A stretch of DNA of 41,126 nucleotides from Sulfolobaceae archaeon (GCA_028277025.1 JAPYVG010000014.1:1-41126), one strand, 5' to 3'. Shown: positions 1 to 7,305, numbered from the stretch's first letter. Notes: generated by a model not told the origin, from the letters alone. Translations and numbers: made by a program.

Positions 1-130
1 AAATATTATTTATTAGCTACAATAGCCCGAAATATATGATATTTTGTTGTAAATTAATTGAGTTAAATTCAATTTATTCTAAGTTTTAGTTTATCTTGCA
101 ATAAACGAGATTCCCATACTGAAGTGGGGC

Positions 131-140
131 TTTTATAAAT
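131..140 (+). promoter_or_regulatory. TATA-like promoter of codA-like gene
   Basis: The sequence ttttataaat is centred about 24 bases before the ATG at 159, so transcription should begin at or next to the start codon and the mRNA should be leaderless. Bases 1-130 are AT-rich and show no gene or repeat I can support. Confidence 0.6.
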
Positions 141-158
141 AGGTTCCTTACATTTTAT

Positions 159-1391
159 ATGCTCATAAAAAACGCTAAACTATTAGATGGGAGGATTGTA
201 AATATCAAGTTTAATGAAAAGATAGAGTGTATAGGGGAATGTTTTTCTGATGACAATGAAGTAATTGACGCTAATAGAAAACTAGTTATCCCTCCCTATT
301 TTAACATGCATTTTCACCTAGATAGTGTATTTTTGCAAGTGAAAAACGAGAGTGGTACTTTATGGGAAGGGATAAGGATTTGGAAAGATATTAAGGGAAA
401 GCTTACTGAAGACGATGTCATACATAGGTCTTTAACTGCAGTAAAGCTCATGGTGGCTTACGGTACCCTATGGATAAGGACTCATGCTGATATTACTGAG
501 AAATCTCTGAAACTTCTAAAAGCTTTGCTTAAGGTCAAAGAATTAGCAAAAGAAATAGCGGAAATACAAGTCACCGCTTTTCCGCAAGACGGTATATTTA
601 CTGACAAGGGAAATGATGAGCTACTTTATAAGGGGTTAGAGTTAGGGGCGGATAATATAGGTATGATACCTCATAACGAACTTACTAGAGAGGACGGTGT
701 TAGGTCTATTGAATTCGCATTTAACCTAGCTAAGGAGTTTAATAAGGACATCGACGGTCATATAGACGAGACTGATGATCCTAATTCCAGGTTTTTAGAA
801 GTAGTAGCTAAGTACAGTTTACAATACGGATGGCAGGGTAGAGTTGCTGCTGGTCATGTTACTGCTATGCATAGCTGGGATTCAGCATATAGGAATAGGA
901 TATTACCTATAGTCGCAAGTGCTGGTATTACCGTAGTACCGAACCCTTTAATTAATGCTGTCCTTCAGGGTAGGTTCGATGGATATCCTAAAAGGAGGGG
1001 GATGGCTCCAACCAAAGAGATGTTAAAGTACGGTGTTAACGTTGCATTAGGCCACGACTGTATAATGGATCCATGGTACCCTTTAGGTAGTGGGAATATG
1101 TTACAAGTACTCTTCATGGCTATCCATTTGGACCAAATGACTGGTTATGAGGAACTGGTGAATTCAATTAATTTGATAACTTACAATTCGGCTAAAGCGT
1201 GGAGGGCTGAATACGGTATTCACGTAGGTAAGAGGGCTAATTTGCTTATCACTAATGCTGATGATGTTATAGATCTGTTAAGGTTCATGGACCCTCCATT
1301 ATATGTTATAAAAGATGGTAAGGTTATTGCTAAAGAAGGTAAATATGTATTCTTTAACGGTAAATGGGAGGAGGTTAAGAGGAAGCCGTGA
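159..1391 (+). CDS. codA: Cytosine deaminase-like amidohydrolase
   Basis: Predicted metal-dependent cytoplasmic hydrolase that deaminates cytosine to uracil or acts on a close analogue (pyrimidine salvage). The metal and catalytic set of E. coli CodA is present at matching spacing: H51 and H53 (HFH), H201 and E204 (GHIDE), H233 (GHVTAMHS) and D300 (GHD). The FPQ motif near residue 143 corresponds to the CodA substrate glutamine, and DPWYPLG, QGRFD and PKRRG are also shared. Length 410 aa is close to the 427 aa of CodA. The residue after D300 is Cys where E. coli has Asp314, so substrate preference could differ. It is a single gene with its own TATA box; no cytosine permease gene is adjacent. 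A related amidohydrolase specificity remains possible. Confidence 0.8.
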   Translation: MLIKNAKLLDGRIVNIKFNEKIECIGECFSDDNEVIDANRKLVIPPYFNMHFHLDSVFLQVKNESGTLWEGIRIWKDIKGKLTEDDVIHRSLTAVKLMVAYGTLWIRTHADITEKSLKLLKALLKVKELAKEIAEIQVTAFPQDGIFTDKGNDELLYKGLELGADNIGMIPHNELTREDGVRSIEFAFNLAKEFNKDIDGHIDETDDPNSRFLEVVAKYSLQYGWQGRVAAGHVTAMHSWDSAYRNRILPIVASAGITVVPNPLINAVLQGRFDGYPKRRGMAPTKEMLKYGVNVALGHDCIMDPWYPLGSGNMLQVLFMAIHLDQMTGYEELVNSINLITYNSAKAWRAEYGIHVGKRANLLITNADDVIDLLRFMDPPLYVIKDGKVIAKEGKYVFFNGKWEEVKRKP

Positions 1392-1672
1392 TTGAATTTG
1401 TATTTTATAATATAGAGGGTATAAAAATTGATTCTTAGACAAGAGAATAAGGTATGAGTTAGGAACTATATGGTAATACTTTAGGGTGAAAAAGTGGTAT
1501 GATGAATAATATTTATTATTTATGGGGGAAAAATGAATGATATTAAATTTCTCTTTATAAAGAACAATGTGAATGTTTATTTGCTCACGTAAATAATTAT
1601 GTAAATATTTATCAAGTTTTATGTTAGTATTGCTTAATAACCAGTTAAAATCTAAATTTAATTAGATCTGGT

Positions 1673-1738
1673 ATGGCAAAGAAAAAGAAGGAGTCTGGCC
1701 AGCAACAATCTGGGCAATCAGGAGGGCAAAAGAAATAA
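1673..1738 (+). CDS. Possible 21-residue basic peptide
   Basis: A short ORF beginning MAKKKKESG and continuing in Gln, Ser and Gly with a Lys-Lys end. It lies alone in the 1392-1945 spacer. AT-rich bases (gttaaaat, 1644-1651) sit at roughly the TATA distance, and a run of seven T follows at 1775-1781. I do not recognise a family. Its favour rests on the strong departure from the surrounding AT-rich DNA and on the promoter/T-run bracketing; a chance ORF of this length is also possible. Confidence 0.35.
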   Translation: MAKKKKESGQQQSGQSGGQKK

Positions 1739-1774
1739 GTGAGTAATAAAATATAATATTTTCTCAAGATAAAC

Positions 1775-1781
1775 TTTTTTT
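1775..1781 (+). terminator. T-run, possible terminator
   Basis: Seven consecutive T on the plus strand 37 bases after the mini-ORF stop. Archaeal intrinsic termination needs only such U-runs, but no transcript data are available. Confidence 0.35.
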
Positions 1782-1896
1782 ATACTTGTTACACATATTT
1801 TATTTTTCTCAATTATCTTTTCTCCTTCTCTTCATAGTTAATATGAACAGCAAGGATAGCTATATTATCTTGATAAAATACATAAAGAGATATATC

Positions 1897-1943
1897 TACT
1901 ATCGGTTTCGAAAAATTTAAATTTTATACTATCGGTTTCGAAA
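1897..1943 (+). promoter_or_regulatory. padR operon promoter with 17-base direct-repeat operator
   Basis: Two perfect copies of tactatcggtttcgaaa (1897-1913 and 1927-1943) lie 30 bases apart. The TATA-like tttaaatttt (1916-1925) sits exactly between them, about 26 bases before the ATG at 1946. A protein bound to the repeats would cover the BRE and the transcription start, so autorepression by PadR is the natural reading. Each copy holds an imperfect dyad, tatcg-gttt-cgaaa. Confidence 0.75.
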
Positions 1944-1945
1944 TT

Positions 1946-2353
1946 ATGAGTGAATTACTATTAAGGCAGAAAGGTAGACTGAGATTAATGATCTTATGGC
2001 TACTTTACCAATCACCAAGGAAGGGAATTGACATAATAGATGATATTTATAAAATGACGTGGGGATGGTGGAGACCATCGCCTGGATCTGTATACCCATT
2101 ACTTAATAAAATGGTGGAGGATGGAGTAGTAGTAAAGGGCGAAGAAGATAAATACGTAATCACTCAGAAGGGTATAAAGGAATTAGAAAGTATATTTCCA
2201 TTGAACCGAAGGTCTAATATAGAAGATGCAATAGAAGAATTGGAGGGTTTAGCTAATTTCTTTAATGAAGCTCCAAGAGAACAAGTTATTCAATTCAAAG
2301 AAAGAATAATGTCTGCTTTAAATAAGATCAGAAAGGTGGTGGAAAATGCGTGA
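1946..2353 (+). CDS. PadR-family transcriptional regulator
   Basis: Winged-helix repressor of 135 aa. The N-terminal 70 residues carry the PadR hallmark PSPGSVYPLLNKMVEDG, followed by the wing, and a helical C-terminal part (about 80-135) suited to dimerisation. It is the first gene of a three-gene operon with an ABC exporter, the usual PadR arrangement for sensing a toxic hydrophobic ligand. Its last 8 bases overlap the ATPase start (ATGCGTGA). The repeats flanking the TATA box just upstream are its likely binding sites. The inducer cannot be told from sequence. Confidence 0.9.
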   Translation: MSELLLRQKGRLRLMILWLLYQSPRKGIDIIDDIYKMTWGWWRPSPGSVYPLLNKMVEDGVVVKGEEDKYVITQKGIKELESIFPLNRRSNIEDAIEELEGLANFFNEAPREQVIQFKERIMSALNKIRKVVENA

Positions 2354-3347
2354 AGTCTCAATAAAGGCGATCAACCTCACTAAAGTCTTTGGAAAAGTTG
2401 TTGCCGTAGACCATATTAACTTTGAGGTATATGAAGGCGAAATATTTGGCTTTTTAGGCCCTAACGGTGCTGGAAAATCTACTACTATAAAAATGCTCAC
2501 TACAGTGCTCAAGCCTACTGAGGGTACTGCAATAGTTAACGGTTATGACGTTATAAAAGAACCCGCGAAAGTTAGGCAGTCGATTGGAGTTGTTCCACAA
2601 GAATATACTGCGGATGAGGATCTAACGGGTTGGGAAAACATGATGATGATGGCCGGGTTATATGGAATTCCATGGAGCACAGCAAAGGAAAGGGCTAAAG
2701 AGTTACTTGATATGGTGGAGTTATCGTTTGCCGCAAATAGGAAAGTGCAGTATTATTCGGGTGGAATGAGGAGGAGATTGGAAATAGCTATGTCGTTAAT
2801 AAGTAGACCTAAAGTGTTATTCTTAGATGAACCAACTGTGGGCTTAGATGCGCAAACTAGGGCTGCTATTTGGGATTATATAATGAAGTTGAAAAAGGAG
2901 TATAATATGACGATTTTCGTTACAACACATTATCTGGAAGAAGCTGATCTATACGCTGATAGAATAGCTATAATTGATCACGGTAAGATAATGGCTATAG
3001 GAAGTCCTAAAGAGCTCAAGGAGAGAATTGGAGGTGATATAATAACTTTAGAAACCTCTAATAATGAGTTGGCACAAAAAATAATTTCCACGTGTCAAGA
3101 AGTTATAGACTCAAGAATTGTAGACTCGTCGCTTGTTGTAAAAGTTAAGAACGGTGATGAGGTGGCGCCTAAACTTCTGGAATTGCTTCTAAAAAACAGC
3201 ATAAAGGTTTCAAGGATGTCAATAACCCAGCCTACCATGGACGAGGTTTATATGGAGATTACTGGGAAGAAAATGAGGGATGAAGAAGGTGATTCACAAG
3301 AGATATTCGCGTTAAGAAGAACTTTAAGGAGGGCGAGAGGGGGTTGA
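2346..3347 (+). CDS. ABC transporter ATPase, DrrA type
   Basis: Cytoplasmic ATPase of a two-gene ABC-2 exporter. Walker A GPNGAGKST is at 38-46; the signature YSGGMRRRLEIA, Walker B VLFLDEPTVGLD and switch TTHYLEEAD follow in order. The C-terminal extension (about 230-333) is typical of DrrA/NatA-type ATPases. Length 333 aa is normal. A G-rich Shine-Dalgarno (ggtggtgg, ending 2341) precedes the ATG, and the gene overlaps padR by 8 bases and the permease by 1 base (tgATG), so the three are co-translated. Export of drugs, lipids or other amphiphiles is likely; the substrate is unknown. Confidence 0.92.
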   Translation: MREVSIKAINLTKVFGKVVAVDHINFEVYEGEIFGFLGPNGAGKSTTIKMLTTVLKPTEGTAIVNGYDVIKEPAKVRQSIGVVPQEYTADEDLTGWENMMMMAGLYGIPWSTAKERAKELLDMVELSFAANRKVQYYSGGMRRRLEIAMSLISRPKVLFLDEPTVGLDAQTRAAIWDYIMKLKKEYNMTIFVTTHYLEEADLYADRIAIIDHGKIMAIGSPKELKERIGGDIITLETSNNELAQKIISTCQEVIDSRIVDSSLVVKVKNGDEVAPKLLELLLKNSIKVSRMSITQPTMDEVYMEITGKKMRDEEGDSQEIFALRRTLRRARGG

Positions 3348-4219
3348 TGGAACGAGAAGAAAGGGTTAGTAGGTCTGTTTTTCACGGTCTGTGGACACTA
3401 ACGAATAGGGAGTTAAAGAAGTGGTATAAGGCTCCTACAATACTCTTACTCTCAATAGTCCAACCGATATTTTGGATCTCACTATTCGGAAAAGCAATGA
3501 ACTTACAATCGTTGTTCTCTGGCATGTCAATTGAAATCCCCGGATTAGTGATACCTAAACAAGTGATCGATGAGATAGGGCAAGAGATACTTAAACAAAC
3601 CTTTGGTACTACAGATTACTTTTCTTATCTGGCCGCGGGTATGCTGTCATTTATAGTCCTATTTACCTCAATGCAAAGCGGAATGTCTATGGTGTGGGAC
3701 AGAAGGCTCGGCGTATTGGATAGACTATTAACAACTCCAGTACCTAGGGGTAATATAATATTAAGTAAAGTAATATCATCCGTAATTAGGTCTTTGGTTC
3801 AAGCAACTATAGTCCTAGCAGTTGCTACACTTCTAGGTATGTCATTCCAACCTGGCATAAACGCTTTAGACTTCCTAGGTGCCTATGGTGCGCTATTCCT
3901 AATGTCTTTCGGGCTCTCTTCATTATTTCTATTGCTCGCCATAAGGGCTTCATCATGGCAGTCACAGATGGCTATCATGAACTTACTGAATTTACCGCTA
4001 CTGTTCACAAGTAACGCATTTTATCCCATTAAGTCTATGCCTTACTGGTTAAAACCTATAGCTTTAATTAACCCATTAACATATTCTAATGCGGTAGTGA
4101 GGGGGCTTTTATTAGGGATAAACACGAACTATCTAATAGACTTTACATACTTAGGGATATTTGCAATAATATTGTCAGCAATTGGTATAGTTCTCTCGTG
4201 GAAGTATTTAAGCCTATGA
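3347..4219 (+). CDS. ABC-2 type permease, DrrB type
   Basis: Membrane subunit of the exporter encoded with the preceding ATPase. A cytoplasmic N-terminal segment is followed by about six hydrophobic segments, with the ABC-2 loop WDRRLGVLDRLLTTPVPRG between the second and third, a hallmark of this permease family. Start chosen at ATG 3347, which overlaps the ATPase stop as TGATG; a TTG three bases earlier is possible. The stop codon TGA (4217-4219) is also the first UGA of the C box of an sRNA that begins at 4216. Confidence 0.9.
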   Translation: MEREERVSRSVFHGLWTLTNRELKKWYKAPTILLLSIVQPIFWISLFGKAMNLQSLFSGMSIEIPGLVIPKQVIDEIGQEILKQTFGTTDYFSYLAAGMLSFIVLFTSMQSGMSMVWDRRLGVLDRLLTTPVPRGNIILSKVISSVIRSLVQATIVLAVATLLGMSFQPGINALDFLGAYGALFLMSFGLSSLFLLLAIRASSWQSQMAIMNLLNLPLLFTSNAFYPIKSMPYWLKPIALINPLTYSNAVVRGLLLGINTNYLIDFTYLGIFAIILSAIGIVLSWKYLSL

Positions 4220-4264
4220 TGACCTTGACCGATTATGATAGGTGATTAAAGGCCCGGATCCTGA
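4216..4264 (+). ncRNA. C/D box 2'-O-methylation guide sRNA (candidate 1)
   Basis: Boxes in order: C ATGATGA (4216-4222), 12-nt guide ccttgaccgatt (4223-4234), D' ATGA (4235-4238), 3-nt spacer, C' GTGATTA (4242-4248), 12-nt guide aaggcccggatc (4249-4260), D CTGA (4261-4264). This is the archaeal double-guide geometry expected to bind L7Ae, Nop5 and fibrillarin. By the rule of the fifth nucleotide upstream of D/D', it would methylate G in AAUCGGUCAAGG (fifth base) and C in GAUCCGGGCCUU (fifth base). I could not assign the target RNAs. The C box contains the stop codon of the permease gene. The mature ends probably extend a few bases either side. Confidence 0.82.
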
Positions 4265-4268
4265 GATA

Positions 4269-4278
4269 AATTTTTTAT
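4269..4278 (+). promoter_or_regulatory. TATA-like promoter of TauE/SafE gene
   Basis: The AT-rich box attttttatc is centred about 26 bases before ATG 4300 and follows directly after the sRNA D box; the mRNA should be leaderless. Confidence 0.55.
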
Positions 4279-4299
4279 CTTAACCCTCTCCCCTACCTT

Positions 4300-5061
4300 A
4301 TGATCAACCCTTACATCCTTGTTTTAATAGGGATTGCTGTAGGTGCCTTGACTGGTATTACCGGCTCTAGTGGTGTTCTCATAGTTGTCCCCGCATTATC
4401 TTATTTAGGGCTTACCTTTCAAGAATCTATAGGGAGTAGTTTACTTGTTGATGTTATAACCACAATTTCGGTAATTGTAGTATACTTCAGATATGGTAAT
4501 GTAGATCTGAAGTTAGCAACTTTGCTTGCAGTGGGTGCTATAATTGGTGCACAAACTGGTGCTCATATAGCGTTTATAGTACCGGAGAAAGCCTTAGAAA
4601 TTGCCTTTGTCTTTTTTACATCTTATATGGCTTATATTTCCTTTAAGAGGTCAAAAAATCCAAGGCTCCAATTAAGAAGTATTAAAGTTGGGGAAGGGGT
4701 TGCCAAAGTTTTAGCAATTTTATTAGCATTCGTTATAGGTAACGTTACTGGGACTTTAGGGGCAAGCGGGGGAATAATGTTTATTGCGGTTATGATGTTA
4801 TTGTTCCCATTTATGGATATTAAGAGGATGATAGGGTCTGCGACATTAGCAATGTTATTTTCAGCGACTAGCGGTTCGATAGCATACATCATTGCTGGAA
4901 AGGCTGATGTTATCGCGTCACTAATCATAGGGCTTATTGCATTAATCTCTGGCTATTTCTTTGCAAAGATTGCTAATATGATGAAAAGTTCTCAAATCTA
5001 TATGTTTTTAGGAAGCGTTTTTGTCCTAACGTCTATAAGTGAAATTATTAGAGTATTATGA
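4300..5061 (+). CDS. TauE/SafE-family anion permease
   Basis: Polytopic inner-membrane protein of 253 aa with about eight hydrophobic segments in two similar halves. Each half opens with a Gly-rich helix (GALTGITGSSGVLIV near residue 15 and GNVTGTLGASGGIMF near 147), the internal duplication typical of TauE/SafE. Family members export sulfite, sulfoacetate or other small organic anions; the substrate here is not deducible. It is a single gene between two C/D box sRNAs: its stop codon ends directly next to the D box of the minus-strand sRNA at 5062. Confidence 0.85.
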   Translation: MINPYILVLIGIAVGALTGITGSSGVLIVVPALSYLGLTFQESIGSSLLVDVITTISVIVVYFRYGNVDLKLATLLAVGAIIGAQTGAHIAFIVPEKALEIAFVFFTSYMAYISFKRSKNPRLQLRSIKVGEGVAKVLAILLAFVIGNVTGTLGASGGIMFIAVMMLLFPFMDIKRMIGSATLAMLFSATSGSIAYIIAGKADVIASLIIGLIALISGYFFAKIANMMKSSQIYMFLGSVFVLTSISEIIRVL

Positions 5062-5110
5062 TCAGGAAGGCCAGGTTAAATCACCAATCATATACTGGCG
5101 ATCTCATCAC
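5062..5110 (-). ncRNA. C/D box 2'-O-methylation guide sRNA (candidate 2)
   Basis: Read on the minus strand: C GTGATGA (5110-5104), guide gatcgccagtat (5103-5092), D' ATGA (5091-5088), spacer ttg, C' GTGATTT (5084-5078), guide aacctggccttc (5077-5066), D CTGA (5065-5062). Geometry is identical to candidate 1. Predicted targets contain AUACUGGCGAUC (U at base 5) and GAAGGCCAGGUU (G at base 5). The C box includes the stop codon of the TFS-like gene (5109-5107). A TATA-like stretch, cttatataaa on the minus strand, lies about 30 bases upstream within that gene, so a dedicated promoter is possible. Confidence 0.85.
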
Positions 5111-5379
5111 AATTTAAAAACGTAACCACATGCTTTACATTTATATAAGTTCTTTCCGATCTTAAAAACAACTGCGTTTCCGCATTTAGGGCATAAACTT
5201 AGGGCTAAATTACTTTTACCAATTCTCCTACCATCAGCTACAATGGTCTTGTCATGAGAGTGATCGAGAGTTTGTGTAAACACTATCTTTTCCTTCTCGT
5301 CCTTATAACCACACTTTGGACAAACGGAGTACTTACCCTTGGGTAAAAGCGCTGAACCACATTTAGGGCAAAATTTCAT
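5107..5379 (-). CDS. TFS-like two-zinc-ribbon protein lacking the catalytic hairpin
   Basis: Small protein of 90 aa with an N-terminal ribbon (CPKCG at 4-8, CPKCG at 20-24) and a C-terminal ribbon (CPKCG at 63-67, CKAC at 81-84), the layout of transcript-cleavage factor TFS and RPB9/RPA12-like subunits. In TFS the second ribbon projects a long hairpin with an acidic Asp-Glu tip into the RNA polymerase secondary channel. Here only about 13 residues ([14 protein letters not shown]) join the Cys pairs, basic and without Asp or Glu, so cleavage stimulation is not expected. It may be a polymerase-binding paralogue or a generic zinc-ribbon protein. Start set at MKFCPKCG; the longer reading frame runs back into the UDG gene, which ends 25 bases upstream. 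No Shine-Dalgarno is obvious. Confidence 0.7.
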   Translation of the reverse strand: MKFCPKCGSALLPKGKYSVCPKCGYKDEKEKIVFTQTLDHSHDKTIVADGRRIGKSNLALSLCPKCGNAVVFKIGKNLYKCKACGYVFKL

Positions 5380-5404
5380 AATTTTAAGTTCAGTAACTGG
5401 TATT

Positions 5405-6052
5405 TTACTTTTCCTCAATATTAGCAAATTCAACCGCAGCCTTAAGGACATTAAGCCATCCCTCCCACGTAAGCCTACCGGTTCTAGTGTTTTGAGCACT
5501 TACGTGGTAACTTGATATCAGATATTTTCCATCAGGGAGCCTAATGATCTTGCCGTGTTCAAATTTAGCTTTTACCCCATAAATTTTACAAACAGAATCA
5601 AACGCAATTTTGCCTAAAGCAACTATCACTTTTAACTTTTTTAACTCCTTAATTTCCTCAATTAACCAATGAGAACAGTTTTTTATTTCCTCCCTACTAG
5701 GCTTATTCTTTGGTGGAACACATTTTACTGCATTAGTTATGTAAACATGATAAACCTGAAGCCCATCACCCTTACTCACACTTTCTGGCTTATTCGCTAA
5801 ACCCAGTTCATATAATCCTCTTATAACCCATTTACCAGACTCATCACCGGTAAAAGCTCTACCGGTTCTATTTCCTCCGTGTGCTGCTGGTGCCAAACCT
5901 AATATCATAATTTCAGCATTAGGGTCTCCAAATCCTGGAACCGGTTTACTCCAATAATTCCATCCCTTAAACCTAGGGGGAGGGGTAATAGAAGATGCGT
6001 ACAGTCTCAGCCTAGGACATAAACTACAATTCAAGAGTTTTTCTAAATCCAC
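5405..6052 (-). CDS. Family 5 (UDGb-type) uracil-DNA glycosylase
   Basis: Base-excision repair enzyme removing deaminated bases from DNA. The first active-site motif [19 protein letters not shown] is that of family 5 and not of family 4 (GEAPG). The leucine-loop motif reads [15 protein letters not shown], with Val where Pro is usual after His. Iron-sulfur ligands are visible as CSLC near the start, KCVPP and NC in the middle, as in other UDGb proteins. I chose the GTG at 6052 (215 aa): it lies 28 bases after the palindromic TATA gtttataaac and leaves a normal N-terminus; the longer frame from 6127 would overlap the divergent glycosyltransferase gene. Confidence 0.85.
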   Translation of the reverse strand: MDLEKLLNCSLCPRLRLYASSITPPPRFKGWNYWSKPVPGFGDPNAEIMILGLAPAAHGGNRTGRAFTGDESGKWVIRGLYELGLANKPESVSKGDGLQVYHVYITNAVKCVPPKNKPSREEIKNCSHWLIEEIKELKKLKVIVALGKIAFDSVCKIYGVKAKFEHGKIIRLPDGKYLISSYHVSAQNTRTGRLTWEGWLNVLKAAVEFANIEEK

Positions 6053-6057
6053 GTTTA

Positions 6058-6085
6058 ACTTTAAATCCTCACATTGTTTATAAAC
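6058..6085. promoter_or_regulatory. Divergent promoter of UDG and glycosyltransferase genes
   Basis: Start codons are only 38 bases apart (GTG 6052 minus, ATG 6091 plus). The box gtttataaac (6076-6085), a perfect 10-base palindrome, lies 28 bases from the UDG start, and tttaaatcc (about 6060-6068) lies about 27 bases from the glycosyltransferase start. The two TATA boxes thus cross over each other, and both mRNAs should be leaderless. Confidence 0.6.
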
Positions 6086-6090
6086 TTTGA

Positions 6091-7305
6091 ATGAAAATAG
6101 GAATCGTATATGATAATTTTTTATCACCTTCCTTTGCTGGAGGCGGAAGCGTTCACGCTTACGAGGTTACAATACGTTTAAGGAAGTATTTTGATATTGT
6201 ATATATTCCCTCTTCAAATTCACTTAGATGGAGTAAAGAGGTTTTGGAGAAGAGGGTTAAAGAAATTGAAAGATTGGGGATTAAGGTAGCTGGTGAATTT
6301 TACGAAATCTTAGATAATTACGAGAAATTTAAGAAAGTTAACGTTAAGGATTATGTAAAGGTATTTAATGTGAAAGAAATCGATGTTCTTTATGAACCAG
6401 ATCATAGAAGTTTTGATATATTTTACTTCGGGAAAAAATTTGGGATAACATTTCATGAGCCTCCCTTCTATGCGAATTCTTTCAAGTACTTGCGTAGACT
6501 TATTAAGTTCTATAAGTTTAATCCTTCAACAGGTAAAGGTTTTTACACACGTTTCCTTTATAACGAGTTAGTAGCAAAACCTAAACATAAATCATTATTA
6601 AAAAGACAACCCCCAACTTTCATAGGTGCAGTAAGTGCAGCTGCTTTGGTTGAAAGTGGTTTAAAGGGAAAAGTTTTGAAACCGGGTAACGCGTTTGATC
6701 CTTCCCTTTTAAAATATCGGGGAAGGGGAAAAGAGGAATATATTGCTTTTTGGAGTAGGTTAAACCAAGATAAGGGATTCCTCGAATTGCCAGATATTCT
6801 AAAAATCGTGTATAGAGAGATAAAACCTAAGCTAATAATAATGGGTAAGTTTTTCGATGAATATAATAAAAAATTATTCTTTAAGAAGGCTAAAAAATAT
6901 GGGTTAGACGTTGAATATCTGGGATTTGTTGATAGAGAAAAGCTCTATGAAATAGCCTCTAAAGCTAAGCTTCTTATTTACCCGTCTCACGTTGACGGTT
7001 TTTCGCTAGTAGTCTTAGAGGCTTTAGCCCTAGGGACACCGGTAGTAGCATATGACATTCCAGCTATAAGGAGTGTATACGGAGAGCTGGAACAAGTTAG
7101 AATAGTTAGGGAATTTGACAAAGAAGAGTTGGCCAGAGAGGCTATTAAGATTCTTAAAATGTCGGAAAAACAGATCGAGGATTTCATGAACGACGAGAAA
7201 CTGCTGCAATTTCTAAAACTTCATTCGAGTTGGGATAACGTTGCTGAAGCAGTAAAGAATTTAATAATTGAAGGTTTAAAAGGTCAGTATTCTAATATTA
7301 CATAG
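6091..7305 (+). CDS. GT4-type glycosyltransferase
   Basis: Cytoplasmic GT-B fold glycosyltransferase of 404 aa. The N-terminal acceptor half begins MKIGIVYDNF and has a Gly-rich turn (AGGGSVHAYE). The C-terminal donor half holds FWSRLNQDKGFLELP and LIYPSHVDGFSLVVLEALAL, the nucleotide-sugar binding region with its Glu-containing motif, followed by GTPVVAYD. No signal peptide or membrane span is seen. It may act in glycosylation of S-layer/archaellum proteins, lipids or glycogen-like polymers; neighbours give no hint. It is transcribed away from the UDG gene and faces nadM. Confidence 0.85.
   Translation: MKIGIVYDNFLSPSFAGGGSVHAYEVTIRLRKYFDIVYIPSSNSLRWSKEVLEKRVKEIERLGIKVAGEFYEILDNYEKFKKVNVKDYVKVFNVKEIDVLYEPDHRSFDIFYFGKKFGITFHEPPFYANSFKYLRRLIKFYKFNPSTGKGFYTRFLYNELVAKPKHKSLLKRQPPTFIGAVSAAALVESGLKGKVLKPGNAFDPSLLKYRGRGKEEYIAFWSRLNQDKGFLELPDILKIVYREIKPKLIIMGKFFDEYNKKLFFKKAKKYGLDVEYLGFVDREKLYEIASKAKLLIYPSHVDGFSLVVLEALALGTPVVAYDIPAIRSVYGELEQVRIVREFDKEELAREAIKILKMSEKQIEDFMNDEKLLQFLKLHSSWDNVAEAVKNLIIEGLKGQYSNIT

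Larger units (their letters stand above)
1392..1945. other. 554-base spacer between codA and padR
   Basis: The spacer is very AT-rich. Apart from the possible mini-gene at 1673-1738, a T-run, a pyrimidine-rich tract (about 1800-1833) and the padR control region at its right end, I see no gene, tRNA or repeat. A 25-codon ORF from 1843 runs through the padR operator and is probably chance. Confidence 0.5.

Noticed and set aside
1843..1920. 25-codon ORF ahead of padR
   Set aside because: It runs through the operator and TATA box of padR and has no recognisable feature.
5380..5499. Forty-residue N-terminal extension of the TFS-like protein
   Set aside because: It runs back in another frame through the end of the UDG gene; the zinc-ribbon family starts at MKFCPKCG (5379).
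6053..6127. Longer UDG frame starting at GTG 6127
   Set aside because: It would overlap the divergent glycosyltransferase start and contain both promoters; the added residues are not family-like.
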